This document shows, piece after piece, positions 35,741 through 48,400 of a stretch of 64,000 nucleotides of DNA; position 1 is the stretch's first letter, and every line of letters begins with the position of its first letter. The notes beneath the pieces are model-generated. The model had not been told where the DNA came from, did no database searches, and worked only from the letters and a program-made list of their open reading frames with translations. The DNA comes from Pyxicephalus adspersus (lineage: Eukaryota > Chordata > Amphibia > Anura > Pyxicephalidae), in the NCBI RefSeq assembly GCF_032062135.1, contig NC_092864.1:16193762-16257761 (forward strand). The letters are read 5' to 3'. Made by a program: the position numbers and the translations under genes.

Positions 35741-36400
35741 AACCTCCTGGGTGGTTGATTTCTGTCTGGATTTATATGTCTAAAAGCGGTACATTGTTTT
35801 TCATGAAAAATTATTTTACAATATAATATAATAGTATGAGCATAAAAAGGTTTGAAACACAAAATCATGTCAAAATAATTACAAAATAAAATACATTTAA
35901 TAATAAACTTTTACATGATTTTGTGTTTATACTGTAAAATAAATTTTTATGAAAGACAATGCACTGCTTTTAGACATAGAAATTCAGTGTATTGCATTCA
36001 ATGCAGTTATTTTGTATTGAATGCAATACAAAATAAATTGAAATTCCCTGCGTACGCGCCAACGTCACCAGGAACTCGCAGGGAACGTCAGCGCACTCGC
36101 CGGGGGACAGATAGAGGAAGAGGACGTGGCCGGAGGATGGCAGGACACTGGAGGACGCCGATGGGACCAGGTAAGTGTTTGTTTTTTACTTTTTTAACTA
36201 ACCCCAGTGTGACTCAGGCTTACTGCTTTCAGCAGGTTTTTTTTTTACTCCAAATCACACTCTGGCTTAACGCTGGGGAGGTTATTGCATATAACGACGT
36301 GTTTTTATGCATTTTTTTGCATGGAAATTTATTTTACATTGTAGGCTATAATTCTTAGGCATAACTCACCGAAATATGTCCAATATTTAATCAATGTAAT
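35739..36400. mobile_element. Foldback MITE, TTAA-flanked 'aacctcctgggtgg' family, copy 1
   Basis: The left end 'tttaacctcctgggtggttg' pairs with the right end 'cgctggggaggttattg'. A long internal inverted repeat (about 35758-35840 with 35930-35990) and a second hairpin ('gtattgcattcaatgcag' with 'tattgaatgcaatac') follow. The GC-rich core includes 'caacgtcaccaggaactcgc' and 'gacactggaggacgccgatg'. A TTAA at the boundary is suggestive of a piggyBac-type insertion but is not proof. A sister copy is at 56075-56620. The 147-codon frame inside is not a gene. Confidence 0.7.
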
Positions 36401-38790
36401 AATAAAGTTTAAATAAAAGAAACACATTCAAACTTTTTTTATGTTTTTATTTTCCTTATAGCTTTTTATTTCATTCCAACATATTTTTTTTTTGTCTGAA
36501 GTGTGTTTTCATACAATATAAAATATAGACACACCCTATTAGTTTGCAAACAAACTCTGTGGGGTAGAAGAACACACTAATAATAAAATACTTTGCTTCA
36601 GTCTACGTTTGTGGTATATTAGTTTTATGTTTTCCATTTGTTTGATAAATACAAAAAAGGGCAGCACCATGGTTGTTTATAGAGTGACATTTCTTCCTGA
36701 ACCTTCTTGGTTGTCACAAAACTAAATAGCAACAGCTCCCTCCCACATATGCAGACATAATTTAATGCTCATTTACTCCAGGAGAATCTAATACACCTTA
36801 TACCTTGGTGTATAACCCTCTGGCCCTGCATTGCATATGATGATATCATTGAGGGGGAGAAGAGGAGCACCCTTAGGACCAGTCATCCAATAGTAAGGCG
36901 GAGGGAAGTATGGTAAATAACAGATTTTATTAGAGCTCCTGGACTGAGCATTATATTCAGCGTGTGCCGTGGGGTGCTGTGGCTACTGAATTATTTCTGA
37001 AAGCCCAGAAATCCACTTAAAAAAAAACAAAGGTACATTAAAAAAAAGTTACATTTTCCTCTATCATTGCTTCACCATGTATCTTATAAAATGGTACACA
37101 AAGCAGGGAGCACAGGGCCCAATATGTGAAAAGATTTGGAAAAAGGAAAACCACTTATTTTCCAACATGGCTGAAAAAAGGAAAGTTGTAAGCTGTGTGA
37201 TTTCCGTAGACAAAAAGCAATTTTTGCCTTTTACATGCTTGTGACAAATTCATATACTGGAAAAAATTCAAAGAAGTGGCTAATTGAAAAAAACAAAGGG
37301 TTGAGGTAGAAAACTGCAAGCAGCATAAAAAGCAGCTCATTATTGCTCCAGTAACCATGCTGAACATGTAACACTAAAAAAGGAAAACATACAAAACCAG
37401 GCAAAGAAGTAAAGACACAATAATGTACATGTATGAAATCTGTCATACCTATCTAAGGATTTGAAATCTGATTTATCCCCAGTCGTTTGATCCAGACACT
37501 TCCAGATGTAGAACGAGCCCTCCTAGATGTCCATGGCAGTATAGCAATATGACGGTATGGCCTGGGAGGACGGCACACAGCTTGGTGCTTGGAGAAGATG
37601 CAGCACACCGACAAGGATGTTCTCTTCTTATGCCCCCCTTTAAGAATACACAACATGAGACTGAAGGCACTGTGCATGCCAACAGATTCAATCCCCCCTT
37701 TGCCCATCAAATACAACAAGTAACACCCAAAACTCCATAATGCCAAAAAACTCAGAATGTGAAAAAGGCCAAAACCTCTTCTTCAGGACAACATCTCTTC
37801 AGTCCTCCAGAATGAAATGACACCCAGAGTCACTTAACCTGGAAGATGGAGACAACAATGGAGGACAATAAAACAACCAACATCAGCATATAAGAATGAA
37901 TAATACAGGATCCCAAAATGTTTTAGTGAAATCAGGTATCGTGTTAACGGATCTCACTTCTCAGACCACAAATTAAAAAATCCCATAATAGCTGTGGAGT
38001 CGGTGCTCAAAGCAGCCATTCTACTTGAAAACAAAATGTTATGATCAGTATGGGTAAAAGCCTAATTATGTTTTAGTTTTCTCAAACACTGGCACTAACT
38101 GATATAAACTGGATTCTGTCGCCTAAAAATTAAATCTGAAAGCTGTCCCTGCAAAAGTAGTTGGCGAGTCCTAAAAGCTTTAAGTTTTGTTTATAATTAA
38201 AATCCATTTCAGGTTAATATTGCTCCAAAACAAAGAAGTCGGCTGTCCCTTAGCAATGAAGCCAACACATTTGTTTGGAAAGCAGCATTTCTTTATTTTT
38301 TTACTGCAATCCCATATGTAACATACCTCGGGCACCCTCTCTATTTGTCCTGGAGACCATTGTCACTGGGACAGAAATTAGTTAGAAATCTGAAAATCCA
38401 GCTTTTGTGTTCCTTCTGTATAAACCAGCAGTACTGCATGTACAGTTGGCCAATAGGACATCATTATCATTAGTGTTAGTTAGGGTGTAAGTGGGATAAA
38501 TGCACATTACTTGTGTTTCTCTTACCATGGTGATTTGAATGCCGCCCTAAAAGCAGATAAATTGATTTCTGGTGTCATACCGGTGGTTCTGGAAAGTGCC
38601 GTTGTGCAATGTAGACACCATCAACAAGGAGGTCAATAATCCACAACTCAAGGAATCCCCAGCAATATCTGTAAGATCCCTGGATGAGAATGGCTGCTAT
38701 ATTTTGTTTCCCATCAATTAAGTGTTGGGAGATTTTAGATTTCTCACCGCACCCCACCATAATGTCGGTCCATAAACCCCAATCCACAGA
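36400..38790. other. Intergenic, no recognised feature
   Basis: AT-rich sequence with short open frames on both strands, the longest on minus at 37453-37746. None shows a domain or linked splice structure. Confidence 0.5.
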
Positions 38791-38814
38791 GGGATGGTTT
38801 CCATATTCTACACC

Positions 38815-39137
38815 AGATATGGCCTAGCCGGTAGTTCATTCTGGCCTAACGCCCCCCGGCCGATATGGAGACGCTCTGGAGCCGCGGGTTGCCAGCTGGA
38901 TTTGCCAGGGGGCGCTAGGAACTACCGGAGCCGGAGCCACCTCCTTGCTGTTGCTCCCCTATTTACCATGGCCGGCGTTGATATTCCGCCAGCACGGTAA
39001 ATAGGGAAAGCCCCCTGAAGGTAAATCCCTCTCCTCCGCAATGCATAAGAGTTTCTGAGTCTCAGAGACCGGCCTAATGCACTCCCACACACCCCATAAT
39101 TGGCCTAGTGGCCAAAAAAGTTTGCCGACCCCTGTTC
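38815..39137 (-). mobile_element. hAT-like MITE, 'caggggtcggcaaac' end
   Basis: Read on the minus strand it begins CAGGGGTCGGCAAACTTTTT and GGCCACTAGGCC. The opposite end contains 'atggcctagccggtagttc'. The cagggg(t/a)..gcaa terminus is characteristic of hAT-type non-autonomous elements. The interior is GC-rich with no coding capacity. Confidence 0.6.
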
Positions 39138-39587
39138 TACACGGATGATGGCTCCATCGTATTAGGCTGTATCTGTACTATCAACTAGTTTCCCCCTGGA
39201 GCTAAAAGGAATGATTTGTTTCCTTTCACTAATAAATAAGGAACAAACTCATTTATGTTGTGATGGAAAGAAACCTTCTCAGAAAACTTTACTATATATC
39301 AGTGTGAAAGTTAATTATGGGTGAACAATACAACTAATTCCACCCAATGTCTTCTCACATCTGTGTGAATTTTCTGATTTACATGGAGGACGAAGCTGTC
39401 ACCAGGTTCCCCCCCTAAGACCCCTGCAGCCTGTTAGAGGAACGTAGGGGAGTTTTTAGGGATTTGTTATTATACTTATTTTAGGTCCTAAATATGAGCA
39501 TGAGAAGTCTGTTAGTCCAGGAGCCATCAACCTACATGGGATATACTTCTGCATGAAACACATTTATTTTCTTCCTTAGCGTAGCAC

Positions 39588-39715
39588 AGGTTTAAAGCAT
39601 ACCTAAAATTTTCACTTTATATAATAAAGTAGAAAACCCTTTAATGTAAAGTAAAAATTCTGTTGTTTTTTTTTTTTTTTTTTTTTTTAGTGCAACGCCC
39701 CCTAATTTTTGATCG
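39588..39715 (+). repeat. 5' module of the GC-rich interspersed element
   Basis: 'tttaaagcatacctaaaatt', 'cactttatataataaagtag', 'aaaaccctttaatgtaaagt' and a T-run correspond to the 5' part of 7740-8200. The remainder of the element may be the 41500 copy, displaced by the insertions between. Confidence 0.55.
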
Positions 39716-39784
39716 CCTAGTGGCATTGCCACTCCAGACAGGGATGTCCCCGAATTCACAATTGTAAAATAGCCCTTTGGGTTT

Positions 39785-40618
39785 GTAAGTTAAACTATTT
39801 CTACTTAGAGCAATCAGAGATTCAGCTTACACTTTTTATAGGGTTTTATAAGTAAAAACATACAAAAACAGTGCATAGACAAATACAGAAAAATAAAGAC
39901 TAATCTAAGAACAATAACAGAACAATAGCAGAACTATAGCAACAGCATAAAATAAAAGGTAAAACTGAAATAATACTTAGGTAGAGTTGGTTTTCCTGGT
40001 CCAGGTCGCTATGTAAAGTCCAAGTTATCAGTCAGAGTCACTGGGCTCCCTGCACTGCTCAATGTGTCAGTGCCATTGTCCTTAGCAACAGGATGATGTC
40101 AGTGAGAGCTGTCTCTGCTAGACTTACATGGCTTTTTATATGCCAACAACAGAGATGGGACTAATACAACAATCCAATGACAGCCGGGTGGGGGCTGTCT
40201 GAAGGGCTGTGACCACATGGATTATGGACACTTCCAAAATGCCCTGGTTCCAGCCAATATTAATATTTTCATAAGTACAGGTTTTATGAACATCCAACCC
40301 CCAGATTATTATTCACCACAAAATAAGGAGTTCATGGAGACCAAACTAGGCATGTCTGGGACTTATGGTTCACCAGGACAGGCTAACTATGGTTTACAGG
40401 CTTTCCTGAGGCCTAGGAGAATAGTCCTTGGTCTCAAAATGCTCACCATAACGATCCAACTACAAATCAGTCATATATTACTTTATACAGACTGGTCTAT
40501 TGGAAATACAAAGATTAGGAATAAATGTGTTTCAGAATACATCTCAGAGATGCTCTGTCTGGCCTTCCCTGAGGTGTCACTGTCTACAGACAATTAATTA
40601 TCAGCAAGTTATTACAAC
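39785..40618 (+). repeat. Interspersed repeat, possible retroelement end
   Basis: The first ~170 bp matches 29126-29262 ('agattcagcttacacttttt' etc.). The continuation has an open frame (40217-40597) without recognisable domain. It might be an LTR; no terminal TG..CA pair or primer-binding site was identified. Confidence 0.45.
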
Positions 40619-40930
40619 TTAAGCTGCGTACACACTGCCAATTTTTGTCGTTGGAAAGGATCTTTCACGATCCTTTCCAACGACAAGGGAGTGCACGATG
40701 CATGAACGGTGCTGTACATACAGCACCGTTCATGCTCTATGGAGAGGGGAGGTGGAGAGCGACGGAGCGGCACCCTGCTGCGCGCTCTCCCCTTCACTTT
40801 CATTACGATCCGGCAGGTCGGTCGTCCGGACGATGGACGACACCGACTGTACACACGGCAGATTTTCGCCTGATAATTGGCCGATGCCGATTATCGGGCG
40901 ATAAAAATCTGACGTGTGTACGTAGCTTTA
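40619..40930 (+). mobile_element. Hairpin-rich MITE, 'aagctgcgtacacacg' family, copy 2 (young)
   Basis: Ends are 'taagctgcgtacacac' and 'gtgtgtacgtagctttag', inverted and abutting TA. It contains an 18-base perfect stem with 6-base loop (40645-40662 with 40669-40686) and a 16-base perfect stem with 2-base loop (40701-40716 with 40719-40734). A third stem, GTCGTCC/GGACGAC, follows. About 310 bp, no coding function. TA flanks suggest a Tc1/mariner-type or similar mobiliser. Confidence 0.88.
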
Positions 40931-41499
40931 GAACCCTTTGTTATTTTAAAGGGGAGAATAAATTCAATTAGCACAAAGACCTTACACAGGAAAACCCTAA
41001 TTTTAAAGGGGAGATCTGGACTTAATATTTTCCACTATATCACACTAAATATTTTCCACAATATCACAATAATAAAGTTACGTAAATAAATTAATATTTA
41101 GCTCACATAATTGTATATCACATGTTTACACACAATTATGTATATCAAATATTACATTGTAGGATTAAATCCTAAAAAACGTATATTTTGCTGCCCATTC
41201 AGGGTTATGTGTCTCCAGCCTTAGTATCAGTGTTTCTGTGCTGAGTAAGATGATGGAGCTGATCTCCCTATATGTATCCAGCCCGTGTCCCACGTGGCGC
41301 AATAATACGCCTTGATGTTTGTTTCTGAGTAAAACCCGGGAACACAGGACTCCAATCAGCAGCAGGGACTCCCTTGAGTCCGCGCCGATAGCTCCGCCCA
41401 CCACAGATGACACGCCGGAAGGAGGATCCCCCTCCTCTACAGTGTCTATGGGAGCAAGGGGATCCCCACTCAGGGATCTCCCGGCAGCGGCCGAAGGGA

Positions 41500-41875
41500 G
41501 CCACAACAAGAGGGCGATGGAAAATGAATGGGAGCGCAAAGCCTCCCGGGACACTTACGTCACGCATCCGGGGAGGCTCTTGGGTGCTCCTTCTGCGCAT
41601 GCCTGAGCTTCACGGGCATGCGCAGAAAGAGCCTTTTCGTGAAAAGGGAAAAAAATTGCCGATCCCACACAAGTTTTTTTTCCCAATCTACGTCACCCGA
41701 TCCTGCGCCTGGGTCGGGTGATGTAGGAAGAAGAACCCAGAAGGAGGAGAAGATGGCGGCGCCCGGAGCCCCGGGACGCCGCCGGACCTGATGGAAGACA
41801 TCTCCGGATGGACTGACCAGCGGGATTAAAGGTAAGTGGATTTTTGTGGGATTTTGAGTTTAGTTGCTCTTTAAA
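41500..41875 (+). repeat. GC-rich interspersed element, copy 2
   Basis: Contains 'cgcatccggggaggctcttg', the stem 'ttctgcgcatgcc' (41591-41603) with 'ggcatgcgcagaa' (41615-41627), 'aagatggcggcgcccg' and 'gcgggattaaaggtaagtg'. Long open frames on both strands here come from GC content and are rejected as genes. Confidence 0.8.
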
Positions 41876-42714
41876 AACTTTATTTCCTAGGTTTGGATGG
41901 AGTGGGGAAGACACCTTTGCTGTTACTCTCCTCTCCATGGGGTGATAATATACAGCTCGGCCACAATCCCACCCATAGGAGCGGGTAACATCTAGAGAGA
42001 GACCCGGGCTTGCCATCACCCTGGCATGTCTGACCATCGTAAGGTATCCTGCACCCGTTTTGTATTGAAGATGAGTTCACCCCCCCCAGGGTCTGGTGCC
42101 AGGCGTTGCCCCCGGAGACCCCATATTATTATCCCTATGTGAGGTGATTCATGGCAGACTGATCTGTTCTATGGCTCTGCTAATAACACCAGGAAACCCA
42201 GAGAACTCGAGGCCGGCGGTCCCCTTTAGCTCTTTGTAAAAGCCTACAGGAAGAACACACCATTGAAACATCTCCTTAGTGATCGGCAGATCAGAAGTAG
42301 CAGTAGGGATGGTGGGGAGCGTAGAGCTGGGGTGACACTGGGGATTGTAAACCAGTAGGGGTGGTAGGGGGGGGGTGACATATTGGCACAGTTGGGTCAG
42401 AAGAAGGGACCTTACATAAAGCCAATCTTCTTCTTCATCCAGCAGTGAGAAGATGAGCCCATGGAGCACAAGAACTGGAGCTCTGTGCCTGATGGAGACC
42501 AGAACACACAGGCGTCCAAGGACCTACCATTCCCACATCCTGACCATTTATCATCTAGAACATGTGGAGAGTTCAGGAGCTCACAGATGACCCTGCTGAG
42601 GGCTGGGAGGAAACAAAGCTATCTGTTCAGAAAGCCAGACACTTTCACAAGTAGGCCCAGGGACAACCTTCTGAACCCTGGGCAGATGCCTAGATTACCT
42701 TGTGGGTGATCAAG
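41876..42714. other. Intergenic, no recognised gene
   Basis: Open frames on minus (42149-42469) and plus (42461-42709) have no recognisable domain. The sequence may be repeat-derived, as it lies between two mobile elements. Confidence 0.4.
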
Positions 42715-43935
42715 CTGTGATTTCACCAGAGGCACACACTCAGGATTAAGGATCGCATCCAGAGAGTTGTAATTAATACTCAGAATGGTCTAGGGTTATT
42801 AGTGGCGTACCCCAGGGTTCAGTGTTGGGACCTTTACTGTTTAACATCTTTATAAATGATATATATGAGTTTGGGATTAAAAGTACCATTTCTGTGTTTG
42901 CAGATGACACCAAACTATGTAACGGAATTTAGTCCATACAGGATGTCTATAATCTACAAGCAGACCTGGATGTACTGTTTGATTGGGCAGCCAAGTGGCA
43001 AATTACATTTAATATAGATAAATGTAAAGTTATGCACTTGGGGGCTAACATGCATGCTTCATACTGTCTAGGGGGAATACATTTGGGGGAGTCAGAAATG
43101 GAAATAGATCTGAGGGTTCTGATAGATCATAGACTTATTACCAGCATGCAATGCCAAGCTGCAATATCTAAAGCTAGCAAAGTACTTTCTTGTAATAAAA
43201 GAGGAATATACTGCAGAGATGGAGACATTATCCTGCCCCTGTACAAAGCATTGGTCAGACCACATCTGGAATATGCAGCCCAGTTTTGGGCACCAGTTCA
43301 CAAAAAGGACATTGTGAAATTGGGGAGAGTGCAGAGAAGGTTAAGTAAACTAATAAAAGGAATGGAGGAGCTCAGCTATGAGGAGAGATTAGCTGAACTG
43401 AATCTATTATCCCTTAAGAGATGTATAAGGGGGATATGATCACCCTGTATAAATATATAAATGGTCCATATAGAGAACTCTCTTCCCATTATTCACTTTG
43501 AGATCATTACAAAGAACGAGAGGGCACTCTGTGTCTGGAGGAAAAGTTGTTTAAGCTCCGGATAAGGAAGGGATTCTTCACTGTAAGTCTGTGAAAATGT
43601 GGAATTGGCTCCCTCAGGAAGTAGTTTCAGCAACTACTATAGCTTGCTTTAAGAAAAAGCTGGATGATTTCTAGAAGCACAGAATATAATTGGGGATTAA
43701 GGCTTTGAAGTAAAGATAACAGTGACTTGATTCAGGGAACATCCGATTGCCTCATGGAATCAGGAAGGAATGTTTTTTCCCCCATTGAAGCAAATTGTAC
43801 CAGAGTTTTTTTTGCCTTCCTCTGGACCAACTATGTCTTAAAGGGTTTTATATCTGGGATATGTTTTTTTCTCTAGTGGTTGAACTTGATGGACTTATGT
43901 CTTTTTTCAACCTAACCTAATGTAATATGTGAAAA
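42715..43935 (+). mobile_element. CR1-like non-LTR retrotransposon, 3' part of reverse transcriptase plus 3' UTR
   Basis: Decayed but collinear: [58 protein letters not shown], then LYKALVRPHLEYAAQFWAPV and KLGRVQRRLSKLIKGMEELS. The FADD catalytic motif is visible. The tail has the typical frog CR1-type ending ('ttgaacttgatggacttatg', 'tcttttttcaacctaaccta'). The frame is open at 43032-43439 and broken upstream. 5'-truncated, hence dead on arrival, as usual for LINEs. Confidence 0.9.
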
Positions 43936-44799
43936 AAAAACACCTGTCCAATGTTCTGAGTGTGCAGGTGTTCTGTAATTCTGTCAGAGGTGACAATCAT
44001 GTAAATCCCAGCATCTGTTCTGATTTTCTGAGTTCACAAATGTCTGACAGATTGGCCCCCTGCTGCAACCTCTCACCCCATGGTTTCCTCCAAAGTTACA
44101 GTGTTTTGTAATTTGCTGGGGGAGAGCAGACTGAGCAAATTCCTACTCCTGTCTGACGACCGACAACATTGTCATATCCAAGGAAAAGTTGCCAGGATGG
44201 AACTGTGAGGCAGGTAAGAATGCATATTACAGAAGGAACTGCCCCTTTCTGCAATAAAGCCCTGCCTGATCGCAATTTTTTAAAGTCATGAAAATAAACA
44301 TGAAACAATCTGTAAATCTTGTCCATTTTTAATCCACAGTTTGCAGTTTACAGGTATGGACCAGACATTAAAAAAAAATCCTTAAACACTACAAAATAAA
44401 AATAAAACAAATGTAAAATATCTGTACAAGATCATTTGTCATATCCATAAGAAATTCTGGACACAATGAAACTATTCACCCATTTTTCTGCCAAGCTATG
44501 TACAGTACAGGCTGCACACAAGGCGGGCAACACATCCAGTTAATGAAGACTTTCCCGCTGGTAGCCTTATTCCAAGTACTGGTAAGGGGATTGGTCAGAA
44601 ACAGGCTGTGATTTGTATGTGCTGTATGTTTCTCAAAATCAAATTCAAAATTCAAGTTTCTTCCACAATATCCATCAAAATTTGAACAAGTTGCCAAAAC
44701 AGGGAAAAATGGTTACTTTACCATAGATAAAACAATTTCCAACCTGGGTGAAAAAGCACAGGGGAGGGATGAGGGCAATTTAGTTGGATGGTGAAAACG

Positions 44800-45400
44800 T
44801 TAAAAGAAAAAAATCAAGCTTTTTTTTTTGAACCTTTAATTAAAAATCGTCAAAACTGGATTTTTTTGTACTAGTAAAAATACTTTTCTACAGTTCACTG
44901 AGGGGGCAGATGTTTTTTTAACTTCTGGGTATACTGACAGCTATTGGAGGAGTGGAAACTGGCACAAAACAAAACTGAAGGAAACCACAAAAGCAAAACC
45001 ACATCCAGACAATCAAGAGAAATCTTTTTCTAAACACTGGAGCCAGGCGTGTTACCCACAAGGCCATAGGCAAATATAAATCTAACCTGGCCGATAGTAT
45101 TTAAAGATTAACATTTTCATGGCCTGTACAGTTTTTATAATAATAAAGGAGTCAGATCTGGATGATGGTTTACCTTAACATCAAGTTTCACATAACCAGG
45201 TTTAAATACATTGTAAGGATTTTATAAAGTAAGCATGTTGCCAAATCCTTTAGTCCAGTCTGTTTTGAGAAAGCCTTCAGAAGTCCTATAAAACTTTACT
45301 TGCTTGTGTTGTCTTATAAAAGTCCTCAAGGAGGAAGAACATGGTCCACATCTTGTGGTAATCCGGCAGGGTGGGAGCTTTGACAGAGGGAGATGAAGCT
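44800..45400 (-). other. RNPS1: Probable RNPS1 3' untranslated region
   Basis: Follows the RNPS1 stop. Read on the minus strand, ATTAAA at 44835-44840 would give a ~560-base 3' UTR. A second ATTAAA at 44328-44333 is an alternative distal signal. No AATAAA was found on this strand between them. The extent is inferred. Confidence 0.45.
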
Positions 45401-48400
45401 TCACCGTGATGAATTAGAACTGGAACGACTGCGGTGACGGCGGCGAGCAGGGGATCGCGAGCGGCGGCGGACAGGGGAGCGGCGACGGGGGGAACGGGAC
45501 CTGCAGAGGGAACACAGTGTTACCGACTGAACAAAAAAAATAAAAATAGGTACAGGTTTTCCAGTGCAAAATAGGCAGATTGTGATATGACCACAGACAA
45601 TCTACCAGTGACCAGAACTCTAGGTTGACATGTTCCCTACAATCTGAGCCATACTAGGCCCCCCAAGCCACCATGAATCTGCTGACAAAGGTTTGAAGAG
45701 AACCTGTCAAACTAAAGGACTAATACGCATTTACCTTTTGTGCAAGAAGGTATATAAAAAGCAAATATTTTTAAGGCGTCCCTATCGTGTGTTTAGGTAG
45801 CACAAGGTTTAATTTGTCCTGCACCGAACTACACAACACCCCATGTAGAGCCTTAGTGATCAAATAGCAGGGGAAGGGGGTTTAAGTTTGAGTCAGTTAA
45901 GCCACACCCTATGCTAAGTGGGCTCAGTGATCAGGGTAAAGCTGCGTACACACGTGCAATTTTTGTCGTTCTTTCACGATCCTTTCCAACGACAAAGGAC
46001 TACACGATGCATGAACGGTGCTGTACATACAGCACCGTTCTGCTCTATGGAGAGGGGGAGGACAGAGCGGCACCCTGCTGCGCGCTCCCCCACTTCCCTT
46101 GCATTAGGATCACTCGTCGTTCATCGTTCGTGGATCCACGGACGATGAACGACGCCGACCGTACACACGCCAGATTCTCGCCCGATATCTGGCCGATGCC
46201 GATTATCGGGCGAGAAAAATCTGACGTGTGTACGCAGCTTTAGACCTTCTTGCATATGTTTGATGATATTTAAAAGGAATTTACAGACACCATTTACTGA
46301 CTACTTCCCAGCCATATTGTTATCAAATATAACAATGACCAAATTTTTTTTTTAACTGGATCCAGATTTTGGATCTTACTGAAGCCAGATGTAACTATTT
46401 GGTATCTCACTTGTACAACTCTGGGGGTATTACAGCTTTCCTTCAAAAGCAATGGAAAGCCAGCAACTATCTTAAGCAGAACATAATTTAGAGTTAACTC
46501 TGCAGAAGATGCCAGATTTGTCAGCAGATTCCATATAGCACTGCTACATATCCCTATCTGTCTGTCACTGGATAAACATCAAACCCCAGCGTGCAGAACG
46601 TTGAAGACATGTAGATATATTGCTTTACAAGGTAGAAATCATAAGACGCGTATGTTTAGGTTGTGGTTAAATGCCAATGGGAAGGAAGTTAAAGAAAAAG
46701 GCAACATTACAGACAGCTCACAGGGCATAAGAACAAAACAGACAGCAGTTTGACAACAATAGTAAGAGAGGTGATTCTGCCAAGGTTAAGTTCAGCCAAG
46801 ACACACAGACCCAAAGATCTACACAGATGAAGTTCAGAAAAGACTTCAGGAAGAAATAAGCATGCCCAAAAAACATTCCAGGTAATATTCTGAAGCAGTG
46901 GAACATAAGTAAAGAAGGCAAAGTGGGATGGGTTAGGACGGTACAGAATCATCCTCAGGAAGCAAAGCTTGCAGAAAAATGAGCTACCTCCTCCTCATCC
47001 GCGGGGGAGAACGACGCCACATGGGGGGAGGGGGTAACATCCGACGAGGAGGGCTGAATCTTCGGGGTCCCTGTCTCACACGTAGAGGGGTAAGGACTGC
47101 TGAAGCTGTGATTTCCTGACCATCAATCTGTCCTGTAAGGAAAATCATAAAACACAAGTTTGTTAATATGCATTATGGAAAGAAAGAAGTAAAAGTCTAC
47201 AATGGTTTAAAAGCAACAATAAATATTCATGAAACAACCTGCAAACTTTTTTATTAATAGGTACTGATCCATGTAATTAAAATTAAACTGTATTCCATGT
47301 GCATATCTAAATTCAGGAAATGTTTCTTCTAAACACAGATCACAGCAGTTACAACCATAATACTTATAATATAAATATATATGCACACACATTCTTTAAA
47401 TTTCCAAACTGAGAAATCTTTTGCTATTTACATGATTCTAGGGTTACAGACTGTCTAAAGAACAAAGTGGTTTATGTGCTTACCTCCATCCATATGTTTT
47501 AGGGCTTTTTCTGCTTCCTCTGCTGCCTCAAACTCTACATAGGCATAGCCCTTGTTAAGGTGCGGGTGAAAGCGGTCTACCGGCATTTCGATCATCTTAA
47601 TTTTTCCATAGGTGGAAAATATCTCTAGAATGTGGTCCTGGGAGAACAGAAATTGCAAAATGTAAATTATATAAATAATTTAAAATATTAAAAACATACA
47701 GCACCAGACCACACATTTCTAATTAAAGTGAACGTGTGATTTTTGCACACAGGACATATTGGTCCTTTGCTATTACTTGCCACACCACTGAGAAAGCAAT
47801 AAGACTTTTAACTGAGTTCTTTAATGGGGAAAGACATCGCTAAAAACTGCTTCCCCTCATAAGACAGTGCTGGGGTTTTGGTGGGCTGGCTATTCAGAAA
47901 ACCAGCACGGTCACATGAGGGTGAAGAAAAAGAACTCAAGACCTGACAAGGCACCAAATTTCGAAATGTTGCATAAACAAGGCTTCTAATGTCTATTCCC
48001 ACAGATTAAAAAAAGGATGGTAACAAACAGGTTAAGAACAACGAACACGCTTTTTCCAAGGGAAAGCAAAGAAATGTGCAAAAAACAATCAAAATTCATG
48101 TTTTAATCCTGAAAACAAACCTAATCCATCTTCACTGCTTTTGTAAAAATGTACTGAATAAGCCAGAAAAAGTTCAACACTTTAAATTCTAAAACTATTA
48201 AACCATGCTAACCTTGGTAACGTTCCTGGTCAGCCTCCCAATGTGAACTTTGGTGGGCCTCGGGCTCGGACTTCGTCTCTTCCTCTCCTTTTCATCACGT
48301 TTTGGTTGCTTTGATCTACAAAAAAATTAAGAAAGTTTAGTAATGGCAGCATGCACTTTTCCCCTCATAAAAGGTTACTTTAAGTAGTTACCAATCCTCA

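Noticed and set aside
35915..36358. 147-codon frame
   Set aside because: Lies wholly inside a foldback element with inverted repeats; the sister copy breaks the frame.
40217..40597. 126-codon frame
   Set aside because: Located in an interspersed repeat, no recognisable domain; not enough to call a retroelement protein.
39785..41160. Possible endogenous retroviral LTR
   Set aside because: No TG..CA termini, primer-binding site or gag/pol/env text could be seen, so only a generic repeat is called.
41165..41791. Several frames of 87-129 codons on both strands
   Set aside because: They coincide with the GC-rich interspersed element, whose other copies do not keep these frames.
42149..42469. 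106-codon minus frame resembling a zinc-finger gene leader
   Set aside because: No C2H2 repeats or KRAB-like motif; proline-rich text looks like chance.
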